Shown here: positions 8,924-15,307 of the stretch, in pieces
Layout: the number at the start of each line of letters is the position of its first letter
How positions within the stretch are numbered: position 1 is the stretch's first letter
Virus record (IMG/VR): IMGVR_UViG_3300044701_003704
Location: 1-39,368 of that record
Length of the DNA: 39,368 bases
Strand: one strand, 5' to 3'
DNA from: a virus
Notes under the pieces: model-generated
Told to the model about the DNA's origin: nothing
The model's database searches: none
Seen by the model: only the letters and a program-made list of their open reading frames with translations
Made by a program: the position numbers and the translations under genes

Positions 8924-9680
8924 TGACGGTGGCGATCGTGAAGGTCGGGACAGTGTCGCCGCTGGCGCCCCCCACGTCGCCCAGCGCAACAGTGAGGACA
9001 TCGCCTGTGCGGTAGTTGCTGCCGCCCGCCACGATGGTCGGGGTGGCGGTAACCGTGCCGCCAGCTGCCACCACGATAGTGGCAGTAGCACCCTTGCCCG
9101 AACCGATGCCGGCAGCAGGGTTGGACGAGATCAGCGACACACCTGTGTAGGTCGCAGGGGTCAGTCCCGAGCCAGCAGTGGTAATGGTCAGCGTCGCAGC
9201 GGGGTTGCCCTGTGGGTAGAACTTATATGCGCCGTAGCCGGTGAGGGTAAAGCTGACCTTGCTAATGTTGCCTGCGACAATATCCTCGGAGAAGTCGCCG
9301 ATCTGGGCCAGGCCGGCATGAACTTCAGAGTCGTCGCCGGAGGCGTCGGTGACGGGGGTCTCGCGATACCACTCCAGCAGAGTGCCGTCGGCAGCTTTGA
9401 TCGCGGCCTTCTTCAGGATCTCGTACCCGGCGTCCGTGACGTCCAGGTTCATCGAACAGGGGATGCTGTACGACTGGCTGGTGATCAGGTTCGACTGGAA
9501 ACCTTGCTCGGAGTCGTAGTCAACGACTGAGGTGGATTCCGAGGTGCCCTGGATGCCAGTGTTATCCAGCGACAGGATGCGGGTCATCCCGGCACTGGTG
9601 GTGGGCGCAGTGCTAGCCGTGCTGCCCAGCTTGACGTACAGCTTATAGCCGAGCGCCGCGAAAAAACTGCCGGTAGCCAT
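8919..9680 (-). CDS. Major tail tube protein with C-terminal accessory domain
   Basis: The 253-residue protein has an N-terminal tail-tube-like part, residues 1 to about 155: LGYKLYVKLGS, SLDNTGIQGTSESTSVVDYD, QSYSIPCSMNLDVTDAGYEI. This resembles TP901-1-type tube proteins that stack into the hollow tail. Residues about 158-253 form a Gly/Thr-rich add-on with the pattern GSGLTPATYTGV, GSGKGATATIVV, GGSNYRTGDVLTVAL. Similar add-ons are common surface decorations in phage virion proteins. The start is preceded by a GGCAACCTAGG element 29 bp upstream, and the gene ends in a strong terminator, consistent with high expression. Confidence 0.75.
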   Translation of the reverse strand: MATGSFFAALGYKLYVKLGSTASTAPTTSAGMTRILSLDNTGIQGTSESTSVVDYDSEQGFQSNLITSQSYSIPCSMNLDVTDAGYEILKKAAIKAADGTLLEWYRETPVTDASGDDSEVHAGLAQIGDFSEDIVAGNISKVSFTLTGYGAYKFYPQGNPAATLTITTAGSGLTPATYTGVSLISSNPAAGIGSGKGATATIVVAAGGTVTATPTIVAGGSNYRTGDVLTVALGDVGGASGDTVPTFTIATVS

Positions 9681-9709
9681 GCGCTTTTACCCGTATCGGG
9701 AGTTCTGCT

Positions 9710-9720
9710 CCTAGGTTGCC
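9710..9720 (-). promoter_or_regulatory. GGNAACYTAGG element (copy GGCAACCTAGG)
   Basis: Minus-strand copy between the sigma-like gene (stop at 9731) and the tail tube start (9680), 29 bp before the ATG. Confidence 0.55.
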
Positions 9721-9730
9721 GTCGCTACGT

Positions 9731-10285
9731 CTACGCCTCTCCAGCCTCTAGCGATTCCCATGGTGTGGGTCGGGGGCACAGGTGGCGGCGGAAACCTTGC
9801 GTTTCGTGCGATAGCGATTGGATGGAGAACAGCGCCAGTTTCAGCGTGTCAATGCTGATGCTCAGCTGGGCGCAGACGTCGTGCTTACTTGCGCCCGCGC
9901 GGATCATGTACCGGGCCCGCAACCCGAGGGAGCGCATTGAAGCGGGGGCCTTGATGCTCCAGTTGTGGTCGCGAATGTAGTGGCGGATCTCGCCTTCGCA
10001 GAACACGCCGAGCAGCGTTGAGAACTTGCCCTTTTCGGCGTCCCAGGCGCGGCACGTCTTGACAAACGCGATGTCGATGCAGCTGAAGATGTCGTCGCTA
10101 GAAACCGACGGGTACTTGCGGCACATCTTGCCGCCCATCATCCGCACCAATCCCTGGTGCTCTTGGTACATCCGCGCCGTGAAGCGGCGCTCGTCCGTCG
10201 TCAGCGGGGTGGCGAGATAACCCGTGCGAGGACGCCGCCGAACCGCTGGGGTGGGGGACTCGGTAGCGGGGGCGGCGCTGCTCAC
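9731..10285 (-). CDS. Sigma-70-like factor (region 2 type) in the structural module
   Basis: The 184-residue protein starts with GTG (10283-10285). Residues about 43-115 match sigma region 2 of the SigB/F/G style: HQGLVRMM, DDIFSCIDIAFVKTCRAWD, EKGKFSTLLGVFCEGEIRHYIRDHNWSIKAPASMR in broken form. Residues about 118-155 look like a region 3/4-style helix-turn-helix (LRARYMIRAGASKHDVCAQL). A normal separate region 4 is not obvious, so it is shorter than a typical sigma. It sits between the connector and tail tube genes, so it could direct late transcription or act as a sigma mimic. Function is inferred from the region 2 match. Confidence 0.7.
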   Translation of the reverse strand: MSSAAPATESPTPAVRRRPRTGYLATPLTTDERRFTARMYQEHQGLVRMMGGKMCRKYPSVSSDDIFSCIDIAFVKTCRAWDAEKGKFSTLLGVFCEGEIRHYIRDHNWSIKAPASMRSLGLRARYMIRAGASKHDVCAQLSISIDTLKLALFSIQSLSHETQGFRRHLCPRPTPWESLEAGEA

Positions 10286-10327
10286 CCGCTCAGCTTACCT
10301 AATGAGGTGGGGTGATGCTATTGCGAC

Positions 10328-10897
10328 TTAACTGCGTACAACGGCGCAGACGCCACCGATGCCGCTGCCGGTGCCGCTGGTCGTCAGGCACCCAAGGATG
10401 GAGGCGAGGTGCGGGAGCACCGTGAGCGGTGTGACCGGTGACGTCGAGCTGGGCGTGACGTCCGTGCGCCACTCCAGCTCCATCACGTCGAGCTTCAGGC
10501 GGCGGAGGTCGCGATTGGGGATGCCGGGCACCAGAGCGCCGCTGGCGGTAGTGCTCTGAAGCAGCGTTGGCGACGACAACAACGCATTGGCGAGGTCGAA
10601 TGTGGCTAGCTCAACTTCGCGGGGGATCGTGTCGTCGGCGATCTCCTTGTCGCTGCAGGAGGCGTCGGTGCGGGGCCAGCTCAACGCTTGCGTGGTCGTG
10701 GCACGGGTGCCGGTGTACTTCAGCGTCTCTAGGCCGTTGGTGGCGGTGATTAGGGCCCGTGATTTGTTGTCGCTGGTCGCTGTGGTCCACGCCAACGTGC
10801 CCAGCATCGTGTCGGCAATCGCGTCCGCTGCCGCTGCCGTTAGGTAGCTGTTGGCGTTGGCGGCGCCGGCAGTGGCGACAATCGCAGGCGCAGGCAT
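10328..10897 (-). CDS. Head-tail connector protein (DnaT-like phage family)
   Basis: The 189-residue product begins MPAPAIVATAGAANANSYLT and contains ALITATNGLETLKYTGTRAT, SWPRTDASC and PREVELATFDLANALLSS. This arrangement of an N-terminal NSYL-type start, a W-R segment and helical I-P-x-x-V-x-x-A-x-x-x-L-A is seen in the phage proteins labelled putative DnaT-like ssDNA-binding, which act as head-tail connector subunits. Position after the head genes and before the tail tube agrees. A GGGAAACTAGG element lies 17 bp before the ATG. Confidence 0.65.
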   Translation of the reverse strand: MPAPAIVATAGAANANSYLTAAAADAIADTMLGTLAWTTATSDNKSRALITATNGLETLKYTGTRATTTQALSWPRTDASCSDKEIADDTIPREVELATFDLANALLSSPTLLQSTTASGALVPGIPNRDLRRLKLDVMELEWRTDVTPSSTSPVTPLTVLPHLASILGCLTTSGTGSGIGGVCAVVRS

Positions 10898-10914
10898 CGG
10901 GGGAGCGCTTTATA

Positions 10915-10925
10915 CCTAGTTTCCC
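10915..10925 (-). promoter_or_regulatory. GGNAACYTAGG element (copy GGGAAACTAGG)
   Basis: Minus-strand copy 17 bp before the connector start. It overlaps the end of a small stem (CCCGC-TAAC-GCGGG) whose loop holds the TAA stop of the preceding 47-aa gene. Confidence 0.55.
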
Positions 10926-10928
10926 GCG

Positions 10929-11072
10929 TTAGCGGGGGCCTTGGCCGCGGCTCTTCTTGCGGCCGTGGTTGGGCTTGGAATGCTGGCCGTCGCCCTGCTT
11001 GCTGCGCTTTGGCTTGCCGGGGCGGTAGCCGTTGCGGGTGCCGCTGATCCCAGTCTTCGCTTTGACGGCCAT
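10929..11072 (-). CDS. Very basic small protein, 47 aa
   Basis: From ATG at 11072 the product is MAVKAKTGISGTRNGYRPGK followed by a Lys/Arg/Gly/His/Gln-rich tail ending RKKSRGQGPR. The charge suggests nucleic-acid or protein binding, for example as a small capsid-internal or assembly peptide. No family is recognised. A longer version starting at 11141 would overlap the upstream gene and is less likely. Confidence 0.5.
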   Translation of the reverse strand: MAVKAKTGISGTRNGYRPGKPKRSKQGDGQHSKPNHGRKKSRGQGPR

Positions 11073-11076
11073 GGCG

Positions 11077-11397
11077 CTAAATAACGGTGCGGGTGGCGTG
11101 TTGGGGGTCGCTTTCGTCGAGCCCGTGCGCCAAGGGGTCAAATGACGACTCGACGTTGGCGTCGCCTACGGGGGTGGATGGTGCTGGGGTGGGTGCGGCT
11201 TCTAGCTCGTCGAGCCAGGCGCGTAGCTCGTCGCCGGTTTGTGTCTTGGGCGGCCAGCCGATCCAGCGCAGCAGTGACCTTCGGTCACTAAAGCCCTGGC
11301 TGGTGTGCGGTTTCCAGGCCACGTAGTGGCGGCCGTTCCAGTCGCGGCTGCTCTCAACCCATAACGTGGGTCGCGTAAATCGAGTGACGCGGGCCAT
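11077..11397 (-). CDS. Hypothetical protein, 106 aa
   Basis: The N-terminal half has many aromatic and basic residues (RPTLWVESSRDWNGRHYVAW, then DRRSLLRWIGWPP). The C-terminal third is acidic and Pro/Ala-rich and looks disordered. It is packed between two short head-module genes with gaps of 4 and 7 bp. The position suggests a head or connector accessory protein. No known family is recognised. Confidence 0.6.
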   Translation of the reverse strand: MARVTRFTRPTLWVESSRDWNGRHYVAWKPHTSQGFSDRRSLLRWIGWPPKTQTGDELRAWLDELEAAPTPAPSTPVGDANVESSFDPLAHGLDESDPQHATRTVI

Positions 11398-11404
11398 CGG
11401 CAGC

Positions 11405-11638
11405 TCAAATCTTGTAGGCGATGACCTTGCCGCTCGTTAGCTTCACGCTTGTGAAGATGCCGTAGATCGTGGTGCCGACTGGGATCGGCATTGAGGCGAT
11501 CGAATTGCCGGTGAAGTCCAAGGCGACGGTGTCGCCGGAGATGACGGCGGCAGCAACAGCAGTGATTGCGCCGAACTTGCCGGCGTGCGCCGCTGTGTCG
11601 TCGATGTACTCGGCACCTAGGAAGTCACTTCTCTCCAT
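11405..11638 (-). CDS. Hypothetical head-module protein, 77 aa
   Basis: The sequence MERSDFLGAEYIDDTAAHAG leads into a regular beta pattern (AVAAAVISGDTVALDFTGNS, PIPVGTTIYGIFTSVKL), so a small beta-barrel virion protein is likely. Neighbours are the 52-aa and 106-aa genes. A GGAAACCTAGG element stands 27 bp before the start. Possible minor capsid or decoration protein by position; no family match. Confidence 0.6.
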   Translation of the reverse strand: MERSDFLGAEYIDDTAAHAGKFGAITAVAAAVISGDTVALDFTGNSIASMPIPVGTTIYGIFTSVKLTSGKVIAYKI

Positions 11639-11665
11639 CGGGGCCCTTTAGATGAGGTCGTTACA

Positions 11666-11676
11666 CCTAGGTTTCC
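11666..11676 (-). promoter_or_regulatory. GGNAACYTAGG element (copy GGAAACCTAGG)
   Basis: Minus-strand copy 27 bp before the 77-aa gene. The TAG inside the element is the stop codon of the preceding 52-aa gene (11667-11669), so the element overlaps coding sequence here. Confidence 0.55.
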
Positions 11677-11825
11677 TTCGACGTCGCTTCGCTCCGTCGA
11701 GGGTTGCGACGGCGCTTGGGTTCGCTGCCTTCTGCAGCAGCCGCGGCTGGTGCGGGGGCGGTGGCGGCCAAGACACGGGCTTCGGCTTCCTGTTCGCGGA
11801 GGCGGCGGAACGCGTGCATACTCAT
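11667..11825 (-). CDS. Small charged protein, 52 aa
   Basis: From ATG at 11825 the product is MSMHAFRRLREQEAEARVLA followed by an Ala/Pro linker and an Arg/Lys-rich end. It looks like one amphipathic helix plus a flexible tail. It sits just downstream of the terminator at 11848-11908 on the minus strand. Short basic and Ala-rich proteins of this kind occur next to capsid genes in many phages, but the role is unknown. Confidence 0.5.
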   Translation of the reverse strand: MSMHAFRRLREQEAEARVLAATAPAPAAAAAEGSEPKRRRNPRRSEATSKET

Positions 11826-11847
11826 GGCGGCTAAAGCGTAAATAGTG

Positions 11848-11908
11848 AAAAGCCCCGCTATACGGCGGGGCCTGAAACTGATGAGGAGCGCGAAGCGCGA
11901 CTCATCAG
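11848..11908 (-). terminator. Terminator after the capsid-adjacent gene
   Basis: On the minus strand a long stem (CTGATGAG/CTCATCAG arms at 11878-11885 and 11901-11908 around an inner GCGC-GAA-GCGC) includes the stop of the 135-aa gene. It is followed by GCCCCGC-CGTATA-GCGGGGC (11852-11871 region) and TTTT. This is a good intrinsic terminator that would limit read-through from the abundant capsid message. Confidence 0.75.
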
Positions 11909-12312
11909 GCGGCGGCAGCGGCGGTGGAGCCGAGGCCGTAGAGCGTGATCGCAGCGGTGCCGACATTGGTGACGCGACCCAAGAAAATCTTGGATGCGTT
12001 CTGAGCCACCGTGGCGACGCCGCTGATCGTGACGCCGTCGCCAGCGCCAAGGGTGATCAGGTTGGCGCCGGCTGAGGCGTTGATCACCACCAGCATGAAG
12101 GTGGTGCCGACGGCACAGTCGCTGCCGATGGCGGCGATGATGTCGGCGGCAGTGGCGGTGGTGTAGGTCGCGGCGCCTGTGGGGACGCCACGCACGATCG
12201 CGTTGTAGCTGTTGGCGGCGCTAAGGGTGGCAGTGGCAGTCGGGGCAGCCAGCGACATTTGACCGGGGAGAAGTCCGCCGGGGATGTCGCCCAACTCAAA
12301 AAGGGAAGCCAT
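11905..12312 (-). CDS. Probable capsid decoration or accessory protein, 135 aa
   Basis: The product starts MASLFELGDIPGGLLPGQMS and continues as an Ala/Thr/Gly-rich, probably beta-sheet protein (TFMLVVINASAGANLITLGA, SKIFLGRVTNVGTAAITLYG). It is the first gene after the major capsid gene and is followed by a strong terminator, the usual arrangement for a decoration protein made in high amount. The role is inferred from position and composition. Confidence 0.6.
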   Translation of the reverse strand: MASLFELGDIPGGLLPGQMSLAAPTATATLSAANSYNAIVRGVPTGAATYTTATAADIIAAIGSDCAVGTTFMLVVINASAGANLITLGAGDGVTISGVATVAQNASKIFLGRVTNVGTAAITLYGLGSTAAAAA

Positions 12313-12341
12313 GGGTATGTACCAGAGGGAAAGAAGGTGCC

Positions 12342-12358
12342 CCGTCGCCTTCGGCGAC
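12342..12358 (-). repeat. Stem-loop CGTCGCC-GAA-GGCGACG between capsid and decoration genes
   Basis: A perfect 7-bp stem with a 3-nt loop, read on either strand, lies in the 68-bp gap after the major capsid gene. The same stem-loop recurs at 21610-21626 and in diverged form near 16932. On the minus strand it is followed by GGGGCACCTTCT, a degenerate relative of the GGNAACYTAGG element, and then by the 135-aa gene. Confidence 0.6.
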
Positions 12359-12380
12359 GAGGCTGTTAGCCGCTAACGGC

Positions 12381-13433
12381 TCAATCAAATGAGGAGGTCA
12401 CGGTGATGCGGACGATCCCGATGTTCTCGGTTTCGAACACCTTCTCCCAGTTGCCGGCAGTCGCCAGGTCGGCGGTGGTCGGGTTCACAGGGCCCTTGTA
12501 ACGAGCGCCCAGCGGGTGGTACACGTTGTGCCAGTCCACCGACATCGCATCGCTCTTGGCGAGGATGTCGCGGTCCACTTCAGAGCGCAGCGCCGCTTGT
12601 TGGCCGGTGCCGACAGCCCCCGAGGCCATCACGAAGCAGCCGAACTTCTTGCTGGGGCTGGTGCCCGAAACAGGAACGTCCTTGCTCCGAATGACGCGCA
12701 TACCCATGTAGAAGGGCACGCTCAGGTTGTCGGTGTACGCAGCCGCCACCGAACCGCCAAAGGCGTTCAGGGCTTGCAGCGAACCGGCGACCACGGTGGA
12801 GGCGGTGACGCGGGCGTCGGTAGCGGTCACGAAGTCGATCGCCTTACGCTCTTTGAGATCGGCGTACACCAAGGGGTGCATCACGATCGCGCCGAGCTTG
12901 TCGGCATCCTCGTTCAGGATGGCTTCGGCAGCAGCAATCTGGCGGGGGCCGAGGTTGGTTTCACCCGAGCCGCCACCGTCAACAGAAAGGGCGGCAAAAG
13001 CAGCAGTGGCGTTGTCGCTGCCGACGGCGCCGAAGACGCCATTCAGGCACGCAATCAGGTCCTTCTGCTGTTGGTTGGCGATGTAGTCGGCCACTTTTGC
13101 GCCGATAGCACCCATGGGGTCCGAACCGGCGGCGAGGCGCGCGAGGTCGCGGGATTCCCAAGCACGACCGCGGTGCAGAACCACGCCAACTTGCTTGTCG
13201 GCGGTGATCTTGCCGGGGGTCAGGCTGGTGCTGTCGGTCAAACGCTCGGCGTCGCCCGAGAGATCAGCTTTCCAGTTGGGGATGGTGACCTTGTCGCCAC
13301 CTTGATCGACGTTCAGCACGTCAAGGGCGGTGACAACGCCCGAGGTCAGGAAGCTGTTGCGTACCGTGGTCGCTTCGATCAGGTACGGAGTAAAAATTTC
13401 GGGGATGATGACATCACCGCGGAGCGTTGCCAT
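12381..13433 (-). CDS. Major capsid protein (HK97-fold type)
   Basis: The 350-residue protein begins MATLRGDVIIPEIFTPYLIE. It shows the pattern of P22/Gifsy-like coat proteins with the HK97 fold: GGDKVTIPNWKADLSGDAER, RAWESRDLARLAAGSDPMGA, then a central AIVMHPLVYADLKERKAIDF and the end SVDWHNVYHPLGARYKGP. The I-x-M-H-P-x-V-Y-x-x-L motif is typical of major capsid proteins. It follows the scaffold gene, as expected. It would assemble the icosahedral head. Confidence 0.85.
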   Translation of the reverse strand: MATLRGDVIIPEIFTPYLIEATTVRNSFLTSGVVTALDVLNVDQGGDKVTIPNWKADLSGDAERLTDSTSLTPGKITADKQVGVVLHRGRAWESRDLARLAAGSDPMGAIGAKVADYIANQQQKDLIACLNGVFGAVGSDNATAAFAALSVDGGGSGETNLGPRQIAAAEAILNEDADKLGAIVMHPLVYADLKERKAIDFVTATDARVTASTVVAGSLQALNAFGGSVAAAYTDNLSVPFYMGMRVIRSKDVPVSGTSPSKKFGCFVMASGAVGTGQQAALRSEVDRDILAKSDAMSVDWHNVYHPLGARYKGPVNPTTADLATAGNWEKVFETENIGIVRITVTSSFD

Positions 13434-13468
13434 GACGGAAACTCAGTAGTGGAACAGGGGCGTACCGC

Positions 13469-14206
13469 TCAGCCTCGAAGGGCCTCAGCTTTTAGACGGT
13501 CGTGCAGGTTGCGATCCTCCTGAAATAGACGGGCTATCTCGGAGAGGTTCGGGGGCTTGGCGAGAAATGGGTTGGTCACTGGTGTAGTTGTGTTCGGCGC
13601 CGCAGGCGTCGATCCCATGCCCTTCGCGCCGTTGGCAGCGAAGTGGTGCTCCCAGCCGGATTCGGGGGCGCGGAGACGAGAGAGGTGGTCCGAGAGGGGG
13701 ATCTCGATGCCGCCGTTGATGACGACTGGCTTGCCGTCAACCTCACGGAGGTCGGGGCCCAGTAATGACAACAGTTGGTCGGGGCGCAGGGCTTTGGCGT
13801 TCGTGATCTCACTGAGAGCACGACTGCGAAGCGTTTCCTGGGCGCGGGCTTGACGCTCGGCGTCAAGTTGCGTTCGCAGGTCCGATAACTGTCGCTCTAA
13901 TTGAAGATTCGTCTCCTTCGCGTCCTCCCATAGCCGTTTGTACTCGCCGTTGGCTTCCAGCGATTGCTGTTCGCCATTCTTGAGCTGGGCCTGCGTCGCT
14001 CGGAGTGATTCCTCCAGCTCCTGTAACTTGCGGTTGAGTTCGGCGTTCTTTTCGCCGGCTCTTCGCTTGTCTTCAGTGACGAGTTCTAGCTTCGCTTTGA
14101 GGCGGGCAAGATCGTCTGGGCTGGTGGCGTTCGGAGCGTCGGGTGAGGGCGTCGCGGACGCACTCTGCTCCTCCACCGGAGGAGCCCCGTTGACTTGTTC
14201 GGTCAC
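13469..14206 (-). CDS. Capsid scaffolding protein
   Basis: The protein has 245 residues and starts with GTG (14204-14206). An N-terminal Pro/Ala/Ser-rich tail is followed by a long coiled coil at about residues 32-135 (KLELVTEDKRRAGEKNAELN, LQELEESLRATQAQLKN). Residues about 140-245 form a mixed C-terminal part. Acidic coiled-coil composition and place directly before the major capsid gene are the hallmarks of a scaffold that guides procapsid assembly. A GGCAACCTAGG element lies 21 bp upstream. Confidence 0.75.
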   Translation of the reverse strand: MTEQVNGAPPVEEQSASATPSPDAPNATSPDDLARLKAKLELVTEDKRRAGEKNAELNRKLQELEESLRATQAQLKNGEQQSLEANGEYKRLWEDAKETNLQLERQLSDLRTQLDAERQARAQETLRSRALSEITNAKALRPDQLLSLLGPDLREVDGKPVVINGGIEIPLSDHLSRLRAPESGWEHHFAANGAKGMGSTPAAPNTTTPVTNPFLAKPPNLSEIARLFQEDRNLHDRLKAEALRG

Positions 14207-14227
14207 GCGGGTATGTGAGGGTACGTC

Positions 14228-14258
14228 CCTAGGTTGCCCTCGCGCGCGAAGCGCGCGA
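14228..14258 (-). promoter_or_regulatory. Stem-loop plus GGNAACYTAGG element before the scaffold gene
   Basis: On the minus strand a perfect stem CTCGCGCGC-TTC-GCGCGCGAG (14258-14238) runs directly into GGCAACCTAGG (14238-14228), 21 bp before the scaffold start. This is one of the clearest examples of the composite element. Confidence 0.6.
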
Positions 14259-14285
14259 GTTATAGCGGTGGTGGCGTTTTTAGCT

Positions 14286-15092
14286 TTAGTTGGCTATGGG
14301 GATTACCGCGCAACGGCATAGCGGGTGCAGCGGTGGAGCGCCCCTCGGGAACGCGTCGGGAGCGGGGGCGGTGGTGCTATGCAAAGGGCGGCATATTGGG
14401 CAGGTGCGGGGGTCCAACACCGCATTCCACCTCCAGCGCAAATCCTCCACCTGAGCCTCTGTGGCATACCGTTGCGCCGTAGGCGCAACGAGTGACCACA
14501 ACAGGGCGGCTGTTACGGCGCGGAGGCGTTCGCGCCAAGCGTTGGCGACGGTGCCCTTGCGGGGCACCGGCTCCTCGCGGCCGGCGCGGGTGCGGATTTC
14601 GATGATGCGCCGGGCCACATCCGCCGTTGATGCCTCCTGAAAGATGAGGCCGAAGACGCTGCGCTCAATTAGCCGCATCAACTGGAGCGAAAACGGTGTG
14701 ATGCCAGTGGCGCTGGGGGTGAATAGCTCCGATAGCGGGGTGCCGAGGACGCGGGTCGTGTCCAGCACCTGCGGCGTGGGGCGCGGGGAGAGCGGGGGTG
14801 TCGCGAATAGCTCCGCGTGGATTTGCTGGAGCTGGGCCTCGGCGCCGATGACGCGGCTCAGCACGAGGGGCGCCAGCGCGTCGTTTAGCTCTTGGAGCCA
14901 TTGCAGGATGCGGGCGCGGAACTGGGGCCAGAGGCGGTAGCGGTCGAAGCGGCTCGTGGGAAAGTCCCGTAGCAGGAGGGCGTAGATGCGGAGCGCGAAC
15001 TCGTACAGGATGTCGCGGGCTTCGGCGTCTAGGAGGTCCTCCTGGCGCGTTAGCGCTTCGGCCAAGGCGCGGATGTATTCGGTGTCGGTCAT
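14286..15092 (-). CDS. Mu F-like minor head protein
   Basis: From ATG at 15092 the product has 268 residues. The N-terminal and middle parts are helical (RALAEALTRQEDLLDAEARD, SRFDRYRLWPQFRARILQWL). The C-terminus holds the Mu gpF/SPP1 gp7 signature: LRWRWNAVLDPRTCPICRPL followed by APPLHPLCRCAVIPI, with paired Cys and His. Proteins of this family enter the procapsid and help head morphogenesis. The start overlaps the stop of the Cys-rich gene as ATGA, which decides against the longer frame starting at 15161. Confidence 0.8.
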   Translation of the reverse strand: MTDTEYIRALAEALTRQEDLLDAEARDILYEFALRIYALLLRDFPTSRFDRYRLWPQFRARILQWLQELNDALAPLVLSRVIGAEAQLQQIHAELFATPPLSPRPTPQVLDTTRVLGTPLSELFTPSATGITPFSLQLMRLIERSVFGLIFQEASTADVARRIIEIRTRAGREEPVPRKGTVANAWRERLRAVTAALLWSLVAPTAQRYATEAQVEDLRWRWNAVLDPRTCPICRPLHSTTAPAPDAFPRGAPPLHPLCRCAVIPIAN

Positions 15093-15307
15093 GCGCTGCG
15101 GCGGACGCGCCACCACACCTCGTTGGCATCGTCTGCGTACTCGCTCTCCCAGCCGCCGCACACGTCTTCGTCGCGGTGTGTCTGGGGCCAGCCCTCAATC
15201 ACGGGTGGGCGCTGGTGGCAATAGCCCACAACGGCGCTGCCGCTGTCGTCGGGGAACCACCAGCGGCAGGAACCGCAGGTGGCGTTCAGGGGCACAGGGG
15301 CGATCAT
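15089..15307 (-). CDS. Cys-rich small protein (zinc-ribbon-like), 72 aa
   Basis: The product shows CGSCRWW near residue 11, GYCHQRPPV near residue 28 and EDVCGGWE near residue 47. The arrangement C-x2-C ... G-x-C-H-x-R ... C-G-x-W/H-E could bind zinc or iron. The same pattern occurs in the 56-aa protein at 23386-23556, so the genome has two members. The gene overlaps both the portal stop and the Mu F-like start as ATGA. Function is unknown. Confidence 0.65.
   Translation of the reverse strand: MIAPVPLNATCGSCRWWFPDDSGSAVVGYCHQRPPVIEGWPQTHRDEDVCGGWESEYADDANEVWWRVRRSA

Noticed and set aside
12516-13523. Long plus-strand open frame (335 codons) opposite the capsid gene
   Set aside because: It is antisense to the well-supported major capsid gene, has a composition typical of shadow frames in GC-rich DNA, and has no recognisable domain.
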